64,000 bases of DNA. Source: Lumbricus terrestris (Eukaryota > Annelida > Clitellata > Crassiclitellata > Lumbricidae). The stretch covers positions 23,831,682 to 23,895,681 of the forward strand of contig OX457053.1 of the NCBI GenBank assembly GCA_949752735.1. Direction: 5' to 3'. Made by a program: the position numbers and the translations under genes. Positions 55,921 through 64,000 of this stretch are shown piece after piece. The notes beneath the pieces were generated by a model that saw only the letters and a list, made by a program, of their open reading frames with translations, did no database searches and was not told the DNA's origin. How positions within the stretch are numbered: position 1 is the first letter of the stretch; every line of letters begins with the position of its first letter.

Positions 55921-58900
55921 CTACAATCTAGACAGACAATCGGCTACTACATTCAATTTACCTTTCTTATAGTTCAATAGAATGTCAAAATTTTGCAATG
56001 ATAAAGACCATCTGACTAATTTAGCAGATTTCGACATTGATTCAGTCAAATAAACTAAAGGGTTATGGTCCGTAAACACATTGATTTTAGAACCAATAAG
56101 AATTTCTTTCAACTTGTTTAAAGCCCATATGATCGCATAGGCTTCCTTCTCAATCGTCGCCCACCTCCTCTGAGTATCTGTCAGCTTCTGACTGATAAAT
56201 GAAACGGGACGTTCTATCCCTTCCTCGTCCACCTGAGACAGGACCGCTCCCACAGCAAAATCACTGCTATCACAGTACAAATTAAATGGTTTCCCAACCT
56301 CAAACATATATAGAATCACATTTGACAAGACAATCTGCTTAAGGGAATCAAAGGCTTTCTGATGTACATCAGTCCAAACAATGTTATCAGGTACTTTCTT
56401 GCTAGTCAAGTCTGTTAATGGTTTAGCAATTTCAGCAAAATTACAAATAAACTGTCTGTAAAATCCAAAAAATCCTAAGACTTGCTTCACTTCCTTTCTG
56501 GTTTCAGGTTTCTTCAAATTAATTAAACTGTCAATCCTGTCTGGATTCATCATCTTCTTCCCTGATCCTATGAGGTGACCGATGAACTTCACCTCACTCT
56601 TACCAAACACACATTTCTTCAAGTTCAATGTTACATTATGCAGTCTTATTTGTTTCAAAAATAATTCCAAATGTTTCAAATGAATGTCCCAATCATTAGA
56701 ATGCACTGCAATGTCATCAACATAAGGTTCAGTAAAATCATGAATCGGTTGCAAAATCATATTTATCGCTTTTACAAAAGTCCGTCCTGAGTTAATCATT
56801 CCAAAAGGAACACGCGTAAATTCATACAGTCCATTATGTGTAACGAACGCAGTCTTCCATTGGTCACTCTTTTTCACAGGACAAGTCCAATATGCACTGC
56901 GACAGTCCAGAACAGAAATGAACTTGGATTTTCCAACTTTGCTCAAGACATCGTTGACGATTGGCATAGGATATCGACAATTTTCAGTAAAAGAGTTAAT
57001 GTATCTGTAGTCACAAGCCAATCTCAAGGATCCATTCTTCTTTTTGACAATGACAAGTGGACTTGCCATTCTGCTTGACGATGGTTGAATAATGTTTTCT
57101 TTCAGCATCTCTTGTATTTGTTTTTCCACTTCTGCTCGGTATATTAATGGTATTCGATATGCCATGAATTCTTTTTCGCGAAAGTCTGGCCTCAGCACCA
57201 CTTCGTGTTCTATCAACGTACATAATCCAGGTTTGTCTGAGAATCTGTCAGCGTATCGATTCAGTACATCCAGTAATTGTTTCTGTTGCTCGCTGGTCAG
57301 ATGTCCAATTTGTTCGTAATCCAATTGAAGTGACTTCTGTTTTGTCTCTGAATAATCTTCCTTCAGCGGTATTTCTACCACTGATCCAAATTCGTCATCC
57401 TCTTCCACGATCAGACCACAAGACAATGTTCTCGTAATGAACTTCCTCATCTTGTTAGCATGAATAATCCGTCGACCGTTTTCGTTCATGTCCACCAGAT
57501 ACGAATATTTGGATCTTCTTTGCAGGACCTTGCATGGACCATGCCATCGTGAGATCAATTTATTGGTTGACGTTGGATACAGCACGATGACGTTCTCTCC
57601 TGGCTCGAATTCTTTATCTTTTGCTCTTTTGTTGTATTGACTGGCGTACTGTTTTTGCTTTTCTCCAGCACAGCTCTCGGCGAATGTCAAGGCCTTTTCC
57701 ATGTCGGCTCTTAAATTTTTCAGGTATTTTGCCGGTTGCACTCCAATGTTCGGTGGTAGATTTATTTCTTTGGTCCAGCTTTCTTTAAGGATGGTGAGTG
57801 GCCCTCTCGGCAACTTTCCATAGACCAGCAAATACGGTGCCACTCCTGTAGTTGCGTTAGGCACTTCTCTCAATGCCCATACTGTAAATGGAATAATTTT
57901 ATGCCACTGTCTCGGATTTTCCACAACGACATGATGAATCATTTTCTTGAACGTTTGATTCCATCTCTCCACCAATCCTGCCGCTTCTGGATGTCCTGGC
58001 GAATCGAATCGAGGACAACATCCCATCAGTTTCAGAAATTCTCTTGTTAGACTGGCTGTAAAATTCGTCCCTCTGTCGCTCGTGATCACTGACGGAACTC
58101 CCACATCCATGAACAGCTTCATCAAAGCTTCGCATACAGCCTTCGCGGTCAATGACTTCATCAAGAATATTGTCGGCCATCTTGTACATGAGTCCACGAT
58201 GCACAAACAATACTTATGCCCTGCTGCTGAAGTTGGTTCGATCGGTCCTACGACGTCCATGGTCATTCTTCTGAACGGCACATCCTCTCTTGGTATTGGT
58301 GTAATCGGCACTCGATCCATCACCAAACTCCGTGCTTTCAGCTGACACTTCTCACAGGACTTGCAGAACTTCACCACATCTCTACGCATCCTTGGCCACA
58401 CAAAGGACAACTTGATACGTTCCCTTGTCTTCTCTTCTCCCAAGTGTCCGCCAAATACTGACTCATGTGCTAATTCCATCACCTGAATTCTTCTTTCCTT
58501 CGGCAACACCAACTGATACACCAACTGGTCCAACATTTGATGCTTCTTATACATCAACCCATTCACCACACTAAACTCTGATCCTTTGTCTTCAGCTATC
58601 TTCCACCACGACTTCAGTGACTCGTCATTTCTCTGCTGCTCTTCAAATTTCATTGCGTCTGCCAATTGTCTTTCATCACTCGTATTCTCGGCAAACAAAT
58701 CCCTCATACTCGTGTCCATTTCACCATCACTTCCAGAATCATCATAATCATTATCACGTTCACATGCAACCATCTCTTCTTCAATTTCATTGTTTCCGGA
58801 TGTTATTCCTTCTTCTTCTTGAATGCTTTGTTCATCATCGCTTTCTGTATCCTCATCTAGCAAACTTTCATTTGACTTTTCCTCTTCTCCTTCTTCCACT

Positions 58901-61506
58901 TCATTTCTCCGACTCTGTGCTCTTGTAGTCACATTCGCTTGCAACTCTCCTTGTAATACATTCACTGGTGGAACCTCTTTCAGTTCTGCGATTATCTCCG
59001 GATGCAGCAAGAATTTCTCTTTGTTATCTTTGCACAAGACTGCCGGAATGCTGGCACACACTAAGGTTAAATATGGCGCGATATTTACTCCCTTGTCTTT
59101 CCAATCTCCTCCTTCGTTATGACAACTCATCCGCACTTCGATTTTCACCAACTTAGCTGGAATGGGTTCTCCAGCCACACATTGCAAATGTACTCTGCCA
59201 ATTTCTTCCACTGTCGCTCCTTTCAACAATTCCTCATTGATTACTGGAATCTCTGTACCAGAGTCGATCAGCGCTCTGACTTGCACGGGATGACAACTGT
59301 CATCATTTCCACGTATCTCTACATTGACATGCTGTAGTAAAGACTTCTTTGTACGTTGACACTCATCTTTGCTTTCTGTTTCTCGACCAGCATCTTTAAT
59401 TGGAGCAGAATTTACTATTTCTCTCTGTATAGCAAATTGAGGCGTGCACTTCATCACTGACTTCACTTCCGTTTCGCGGTTGTCTTGTTCTTCATACTGA
59501 TTCGGTGCATTCCTTACTTGTATCTGATTTACTCTGAGATTTTCTGCACTTCGAGTAAATCTATTTCTCAGATTTGTCGTTCTTGGTGGTGCTTTGCAAT
59601 CCTTTATCAGATGTCGGTCTGACTGACAATTATGGCAACGTTTCTTAATAATCCCTCTCTGTTCAGTGTTCTCCCGCCTGTAATTGTACGCTGTATTGTT
59701 TTCTCTTTGGCGTCCCATCACTGGAATTCGACTGTACATTTGTCTGTCACCCGTTGCTTCTCTTCTATCTTGACCAAACTGTCTTCCAGGAGCACCATCA
59801 TTCCTCGCTTCGTTATTTCTGGCTTGGTTTCCTGTTTCTTTGTTATTACTATTCCACCTGGGTTGCTTCGAACTATTACCCCATGCTTCATATCTCGGTT
59901 TGTCTTGAAACATTAGACCAATTCGATTATTCACGTGTACGTCTGCGAGTTCTGCAACATTACTGGCTTCCAAGCATTCAGTACCCTCTTTTGCTAGTAC
60001 GAACTGTAGTGGACCCGGTGGTAGACATTCTTTCAATTTATCCGCCACCAACAGATCAAATAACTTCTCGTAGCTTTTACCCACTCGCCTACTTCTGACA
60101 TAATAGTTCAACAGGTTCTTTAATCTTGCTGTAAACATCGTGTATGTTTCTTCCGCCGTTTTCCTCGCATCTCCAAATCGTGATCGATATTCTCTCGCTG
60201 TCAATTTGAATTCTTTCAGTAAATGTTCTTTCACTATGTCGTAATCGTCTAGATCATCGAAAGACAATCGATTCAACACCGTTCTTGCTCTTGGCGTCAT
60301 TAGTGGCAACAGCAATTTGACCCAAAACTGCTTTTCCACCGTAAAACTGTTGAATGCATTCTCAACTGTCTCAAAATATAATGGCACCTCCATCATATCA
60401 TATGGCATCTTAGGTAATACGTGTTTCATTGCATCACCTATCTTTTTAATCTTGGACACCATTGTCTCACTTTCTCTGACCCTGGTTCGTTCTGACTCTT
60501 CACGACTTCTTCTTTCGTCTTCATTTCGTTCCCTCAGTCTATTTTGATCTTCTACCCTACGCAGTTCTTCTTGTTCTATCATTTGCTGCAACAATTCTAA
60601 CTGTCTTCTACGTTCCTCCTTTTCTATAGCCATTTCTCGAAGCTGAGCTTCCTTAAGAGCGAGTTTCTTTTGTTCTAATTCTAATTGTTCTTCCCTTTCT
60701 CTTTCCGCTTTTTCCAAATTTTCTTTCTCCATTTTCAATTCTTCCTGTCGAATCTCTTCGGCTCTTTGTAATTCTGCCAAACGCATGGCTTCTTTGTCTT
60801 CCTCACGCATCTTTTGCTCTTCGATCTGTTGTTTTCGTATTTCTTCATCACTTTTCCTTGCCCTCTCGTATTCTATCATCAATTCCATTCTTCTTCGTTC
60901 TGCTTCGTCACGATCTTTTTTCATTTGTTCTAGCTGAAGCTGGAACTGCTGCTTCTGCATCTGTATCTCTTCTTGTCTCATCCTTTCTGCTTGTTCTGCT
61001 CTTACTTTTTCCTCTTGTCTCCGTTCTTTCTCTTCTTGTTTCCTTTGTTCCTCTTTCTCTTTCTCCTCCTGTCTCCGTTGCTCTTCTTTCTCTTTCTCCT
61101 CCTGTCTCCGTTTCTCTTCTTTCTCTTTCTCCTCCTGTCTCCGTTTCTCTTCTTTCTCTTTCTCTTCTTGTTTTTGTTCTTTCTCCTCTCGTCTGCGTTG
61201 CTCCTCTTTTTCTTTCTCTTCTTGTTTCCGTTCTTTCTCTTCTTGTCTGCGTTGCTCCTCCTTCATCATCATAAATTGCATCAACGCCTCCATAGACATA
61301 GCCTGTGGTTTCTCCTCAACGCCACCTACAGCGCCTTTCTCTTCAGCTTCCTTTAGCCACACCTCTGCTAGGGCTCTCATCAAATTTTCCCTTGACATCT
61401 CTTCGACTTCTTCTATGTCGAGACCCTCTTCAATTAATAACTTTATTAATCGAGCAGACGACATCTTCTTTATACTCGCTTGCTTTTGTTCCGTAAGTTT
61501 CTCCAT
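55921..61506 (-). CDS. Gag-pol polyprotein: gag - protease - integrase - RT - RNase H
   Basis: 1861 codons without stop or frameshift. Residues 1-340 open with a short helical head and then a Glu/Lys/Arg/Gln-rich coiled coil made of repeats such as RRQEEKEKEEK. A capsid-like region follows to about 550. A CX2CX4HX4C zinc knuckle (CHNCQSDRHLIKDC) lies near 622-637 and an aspartic protease with ALIDSGTEIPVI near 748. The integrase has an HHCC finger (about 1010-1060, ending CKSCEKC) and D,D,E residues in MTMDVVGP, SDRGTNF and GLVERWN (about 1083, 1143, 1178). A GPY/F-like module WHGPCKVLQ follows near 1323. The reverse transcriptase (about 1470-1650) has YVDD near 1596. RNase H (CDSSDFAVGAVLS, EKEAYAIIWAL, TDHNPL) runs to the stop. 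All catalytic residues I looked for are present. No envelope ORF is seen. Confidence 0.95.
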   Translation of the reverse strand: MEKLTEQKQASIKKMSSARLIKLLIEEGLDIEEVEEMSRENLMRALAEVWLKEAEEKGAVGGVEEKPQAMSMEALMQFMMMKEEQRRQEEKERKQEEKEKEEQRRREEKEQKQEEKEKEEKRRQEEKEKEEKRRQEEKEKEEQRRQEEKEKEEQRKQEEKERRQEEKVRAEQAERMRQEEIQMQKQQFQLQLEQMKKDRDEAERRRMELMIEYERARKSDEEIRKQQIEEQKMREEDKEAMRLAELQRAEEIRQEELKMEKENLEKAEREREEQLELEQKKLALKEAQLREMAIEKEERRRQLELLQQMIEQEELRRVEDQNRLRERNEDERRSREESERTRVRESETMVSKIKKIGDAMKHVLPKMPYDMMEVPLYFETVENAFNSFTVEKQFWVKLLLPLMTPRARTVLNRLSFDDLDDYDIVKEHLLKEFKLTAREYRSRFGDARKTAEETYTMFTARLKNLLNYYVRSRRVGKSYEKLFDLLVADKLKECLPPGPLQFVLAKEGTECLEASNVAELADVHVNNRIGLMFQDKPRYEAWGNSSKQPRWNSNNKETGNQARNNEARNDGAPGRQFGQDRREATGDRQMYSRIPVMGRQRENNTAYNYRRENTEQRGIIKKRCHNCQSDRHLIKDCKAPPRTTNLRNRFTRSAENLRVNQIQVRNAPNQYEEQDNRETEVKSVMKCTPQFAIQREIVNSAPIKDAGRETESKDECQRTKKSLLQHVNVEIRGNDDSCHPVQVRALIDSGTEIPVINEELLKGATVEEIGRVHLQCVAGEPIPAKLVKIEVRMSCHNEGGDWKDKGVNIAPYLTLVCASIPAVLCKDNKEKFLLHPEIIAELKEVPPVNVLQGELQANVTTRAQSRRNEVEEGEEEKSNESLLDEDTESDDEQSIQEEEGITSGNNEIEEEMVACERDNDYDDSGSDGEMDTSMRDLFAENTSDERQLADAMKFEEQQRNDESLKSWWKIAEDKGSEFSVVNGLMYKKHQMLDQLVYQLVLPKERRIQVMELAHESVFGGHLGEEKTRERIKLSFVWPRMRRDVVKFCKSCEKCQLKARSLVMDRVPITPIPREDVPFRRMTMDVVGPIEPTSAAGHKYCLCIVDSCTRWPTIFLMKSLTAKAVCEALMKLFMDVGVPSVITSDRGTNFTASLTREFLKLMGCCPRFDSPGHPEAAGLVERWNQTFKKMIHHVVVENPRQWHKIIPFTVWALREVPNATTGVAPYLLVYGKLPRGPLTILKESWTKEINLPPNIGVQPAKYLKNLRADMEKALTFAESCAGEKQKQYASQYNKRAKDKEFEPGENVIVLYPTSTNKLISRWHGPCKVLQRRSKYSYLVDMNENGRRIIHANKMRKFITRTLSCGLIVEEDDEFGSVVEIPLKEDYSETKQKSLQLDYEQIGHLTSEQQKQLLDVLNRYADRFSDKPGLCTLIEHEVVLRPDFREKEFMAYRIPLIYRAEVEKQIQEMLKENIIQPSSSRMASPLVIVKKKNGSLRLACDYRYINSFTENCRYPMPIVNDVLSKVGKSKFISVLDCRSAYWTCPVKKSDQWKTAFVTHNGLYEFTRVPFGMINSGRTFVKAINMILQPIHDFTEPYVDDIAVHSNDWDIHLKHLELFLKQIRLHNVTLNLKKCVFGKSEVKFIGHLIGSGKKMMNPDRIDSLINLKKPETRKEVKQVLGFFGFYRQFICNFAEIAKPLTDLTSKKVPDNIVWTDVHQKAFDSLKQIVLSNVILYMFEVGKPFNLYCDSSDFAVGAVLSQVDEEGIERPVSFISQKLTDTQRRWATIEKEAYAIIWALNKLKEILIGSKINVFTDHNPLVYLTESMSKSAKLVRWSLSLQNFDILLNYKKGKLNVVADCLSRL

Positions 61507-61807
61507 CTTACTTTCTTACTTCAACTGATTTGCGTGAAGAAATCGAGGGAGTGACTATGCTTTCTGCAATTAGCTGACTTTACTTCTTATGGCTTGTTTA
61601 TACAAGGAGCGAGTTTTGTATACCTCTCTCTGGCGTTGTCGTAATGTTATTCGTATACCCGTTGTATCTTCTCACCAGTTGTTCGGATGCTCCGTTTCCT
61701 TCTCCCGTTTGGTCGGCTCCTCAGATTAATTCGATATTCACCTTCAATTTACGGACGGTGAATATTCCGAAAATTGACGTCGACAATGCTTCGTAAGCAA
61801 AATCCAC

Positions 61808-62033
61808 CGTAGATATTCCTCCGACTGAAAATATTCCTCCGATTGAAAATATTCCTCCAAATGAAAATATTCCTCCAATTGAAAATATTCCTCCGATTGA
61901 AAATATTCCTCCGATTGAAAATGTTGCTCCAATTGAAAATATTCCTCCGATTGAAAATATTCCTCCAAATGAAAATATTCCTTCAATTGAAAATGTTGCT
62001 CCGATTGAAAATATTCCTCCGACTGAGTTCACT
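61808..62033 (-). repeat. 12-copy 18-bp minisatellite in the retrotransposon leader
   Basis: The unit ATTCCTCCGATTGAAAAT (plus strand) repeats about 12 times with few changes. Because 18 is a multiple of three, all copies stay in frame. A 103-codon upstream ORF (61721-62032, minus) reads GGIFSI hexapeptides through it, before the gag start at 61506. Confidence 0.9.
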
Positions 62034-62061
62034 ATCCCAACGTCCGTTGCTTGAATTCAGT

Positions 62062-62079
62062 ATCTCACCGCTGTCACCA
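62062..62079 (-). other. Putative tRNA primer-binding site
   Basis: Four bases inside the 5' LTR the minus strand reads TGGTGACAGCGGTGAGAT. It starts with TGG, as a site pairing with a tRNA 3' CCA end should. I cannot assign the tRNA. Confidence 0.55.
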
Positions 62080-62083
62080 AAAA

Positions 62084-62666
62084 TGTCAACACCCAATTGA
62101 CCTTCAAAGTTTTCTCCCGTTTTTTCCCTTGTGTTCAGTAGCGTAGCCTACACCTAGCCTAGTCACTGTATTTCGATATCTAAAGCTAGGGTATAAATCT
62201 CTAAAGTTCTTAACTTGTTCAATTACAACAAAGCTCTGTTTCTTGTATTTTCTTCTTCTTCGTTCATAACACACGCAGATAACACAACAATAGATCAACG
62301 ACGACAAACGCTTGAATTCTACGACAGCAACGCAACTATTATTATCTAAACTCCACTGTTCTCTAAAACGTCTTCTACTCTCTCTCTACTATCAACGCCT
62401 TCTTCTACTAACTCTTACACTGTCTGGGCGTACACTCTTCCCCTGGCCGCTCTGTCCTTCTCTCTGCCTCTCTTCGTGTATCTGTCCGTCTGTCTGTCTG
62501 TCTCTCTCGCTCTCTCGCGCGCTTCGGCGACGGTCGGCCGAGCCGCGCTAATTTTCCCGCCAGTCTGGCACCTGCAGGCCTAACTGTCTAGACGCTGACC
62601 TTGAGCTGGTCTAGTCGTACGCCTAAACATCAACTGACTAAATAGACTATACAAAATTAGCTCACA
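62084..62666 (-). repeat. 5' LTR of the Gmr1-like element
   Basis: 583 bp, pair of 55225-55807. The short ORFs inside both LTRs are identical shadows and not genes. Confidence 0.96.
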
Positions 62667-62714
62667 ACTTGATTGATTGTGAGCTCTAAAGATAGAAGTC
62701 ATTTCTATAGCGCT

Positions 62715-64000
62715 ATGGAGGAATCTAGGCCAGTCACCCCTGCTCAGCCTTCACGGCCCCCTTCTTCTATGGAGGTATTGCTCGAGGCAATACAGACTAA
62801 TGCTAAGTCAACTCATGATGCTATGACTTCTATACAGTCGTCGTTGCAACTGAATGCCAGAGACACGCAAGAGGCGATTGCCACGGTGGAGTTTAATGTC
62901 CTGGCAGTGCAATCAAATGTTAGCGATGCTATTTCCTCAGTGCAATCAAATGTAAGAGAGGAAATCTCTTCTGTAAAATCTTATGTCAGAGATACGCAGG
63001 ATGCAATCACCTCAGAGCAATTAAATGTCAGGGAAGCGCTGACGGAAGTTGTATCACGATTGGAAAGGCTAGAGGCATCGCCGGTACCCAAGCCTGCTGT
63101 GGATTTGAACCCTGGTTACCTCACCGCTATTACCACTGCGGACGCGCCATACCACTCGACCATCGGCCTGGAGGAAACTTTGGGTGCTAGGCCTAAAGAT
63201 TTCACGCAACCTGGTATATTGCGAAGAAGTGATAGATTGGCTGGTAGGCCGCTAATTTCATATAGGGAGTACGGTAGTCGAAAAGACTGGCCGCCTTTCC
63301 TGGGTTGGGATTCGAACCCAGAAGTCACCTCCTCCTGTCCTCCCTCTATCTCTAGAGCTCGTCCACAGCAGCACGCGGTCCCATCAGGCGAGGATCCGGA
63401 AGTGGCGACTCCGGGGATGCCGATAGGGGCGGGCGTTACAATTGGTCCCAGCCAGTGGGGTCAAATTAGTTCTAGAGATTTTGGCGATGATAGGTTAGAA
63501 GAGGAAACTGACTATGCTAGAACAGGCGAAATGGCAATTTCTTTTGAAAGAAGGAAGGAAAGGGAATTTGCGGATATTGTGGATATAATGTCTGATGATG
63601 GTAGTGTAGACATTGAAATCAGCAAGATAATGGAATCTAGACCTAAAACTGTTAAAATAATTGATAACAGAATGCATGCAGCACGGCAACCGGAGTTTAG
63701 AAATTTTGAAGTGAATAAACCGATCGCTAATAAATTGTCATGGGAGGGGGGTGATAAGGTCAACCCAGTCCCTTTGGCCTCTTCGTCCCTTCCTCTCGTC
63801 GAGTATCCTCGACCGGATCCACAACGGAGAATTCAAGCGTCGCTCGCAAAGGTCGATCAACAAAGAGTGGAAATAGCACCGAGTCGGGCCGACATTCCAC
63901 AACCAGCGCCGGCAATGCCGACCTACCAGGCCGTGACTGATTATGTCCTCGACGGCCGTGCAACGTCGACCATGGTTGGTCGAGATTACGCTCGACCCGA
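62715..64000 (+). CDS. Long ORF of unknown family, open at window end; probably a gag-like protein of another mobile element
   Basis: 428 codons plus two bases from ATG at 62715 with no stop; an in-frame TGA lies at 62670-62672. Residues about 20-125 are a helical, likely coiled-coil region of roughly 20-residue repeats containing QSNV, SSVQSNVREEISSV and a final SRLERLEASP. The rest is Pro/Arg-rich and acidic, with no domain I recognise and no Cys-His knuckle in view. The GC-rich leader-like sequence at 53646-55224 was joined to it before the LTR element inserted. It could instead be a host gene exon, but the setting favours an element. Confidence 0.6.
   Translation, partial: MEESRPVTPAQPSRPPSSMEVLLEAIQTNAKSTHDAMTSIQSSLQLNARDTQEAIATVEFNVLAVQSNVSDAISSVQSNVREEISSVKSYVRDTQDAITSEQLNVREALTEVVSRLERLEASPVPKPAVDLNPGYLTAITTADAPYHSTIGLEETLGARPKDFTQPGILRRSDRLAGRPLISYREYGSRKDWPPFLGWDSNPEVTSSCPPSISRARPQQHAVPSGEDPEVATPGMPIGAGVTIGPSQWGQISSRDFGDDRLEEETDYARTGEMAISFERRKEREFADIVDIMSDDGSVDIEISKIMESRPKTVKIIDNRMHAARQPEFRNFEVNKPIANKLSWEGGDKVNPVPLASSSLPLVEYPRPDPQRRIQASLAKVDQQRVEIAPSRADIPQPAPAMPTYQAVTDYVLDGRATSTMVGRDYARP

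Larger units (their letters stand above)
55225..62666 (-). mobile_element. Intact Ty3/gypsy-type LTR retrotransposon with copia-like domain order (Gmr1-like)
   Basis: A 7442-bp element transcribed right to left. Two 583-bp LTRs (TG...CA) look identical by eye and are flanked by the 5-bp duplication ACTTG (55220-55224 and 62667-62671). It carries a polypurine tract at 55811-55827, a putative primer-binding site at 62062-62079 and one uninterrupted 1861-aa gag-pol ORF. The integrase lies before reverse transcriptase and RNase H, the reverse of ordinary gypsy elements. That order was described for the deuterostome Gmr1 group of Ty3/gypsy-like elements. Matching LTRs plus an intact ORF indicate a very recent insertion. 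It lies 43 bp upstream of the ATG of another ORF (62715). Confidence 0.95.

Noticed and set aside
56836..61496. Plus-strand ORFs opposite the gag-pol frame (for example 60858-61274)
   Set aside because: Antisense shadows of the repetitive, intact 1861-codon ORF; no family features.

Overview
This is animal nuclear DNA, most likely from a marine invertebrate. Three intron-rich genes lie on the minus strand, and most of the rest is transposon debris, SINEs, minisatellites and microsatellites. The species cannot be named from sequence alone. A Ty3/gypsy element with a Gmr1-like domain order and L2-type repeat tails would fit a deuterostome such as an echinoderm, but this is inference. Exons were found by eye from AG/GT splice sites, matching phases and remembered protein families, with no database search.

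Layout, left to right. (1) 373-17886, minus: the 5' ten coding exons of an ARHGAP12/15/27-type RhoGAP (SH3, linker, WW region, whole PH domain). Its RhoGAP domain should lie left of base 1. Its introns hold hAT-type MITEs, a three-level transposon nest (14185-16513), SINEs and several tandem arrays. (2) 17.9-30.9 kb: no convincing gene; L2-type LINE tails, SINEs, microsatellites including a long (GT)n and an (ATGT)n. (3) 30960-37468, minus: complete seven-exon COPS8 (COP9 signalosome subunit 8, 190 aa). Upstream lie an inverted repeat and an array of TGACGTCA palindromes (37.7-39.3 kb). (4) 41586-48453, minus: seven exons of MRPL45 (mitochondrial large-subunit protein mL45); the extreme N-terminal exon is unresolved. 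(5) 48.5-54 kb: a LINE tail, a 1.2 kb hAT element, two SINEs and a Tc1/mariner-like element with long terminal inverted repeats.

(6) 55225-62666, minus: the most notable object, an apparently intact LTR retrotransposon. It has two 583-bp LTRs that look identical by eye, a 5-bp target duplication ACTTG, a polypurine tract, a putative primer-binding site and one uninterrupted 1861-aa gag-pol ORF. Its domain order is gag - protease - integrase - reverse transcriptase - RNase H. This is a Ty3/gypsy-type polymerase in the Ty1/copia order, the hallmark of Gmr1-type elements. It carries a 12-copy 18-bp minisatellite in its leader and a long Glu/Lys/Arg coiled coil in gag.

(7) 62715-64000, plus: an ORF of at least 428 codons still open at the window end. 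The LTR element inserted 43 bp upstream of its ATG. The ORF looks like the coiled-coil start of another mobile element's gag-like protein, but I do not recognise the family.

The three host genes do unrelated jobs: Rho GTPase control, cullin deneddylation and mitochondrial translation. They simply share strand and neighbourhood.
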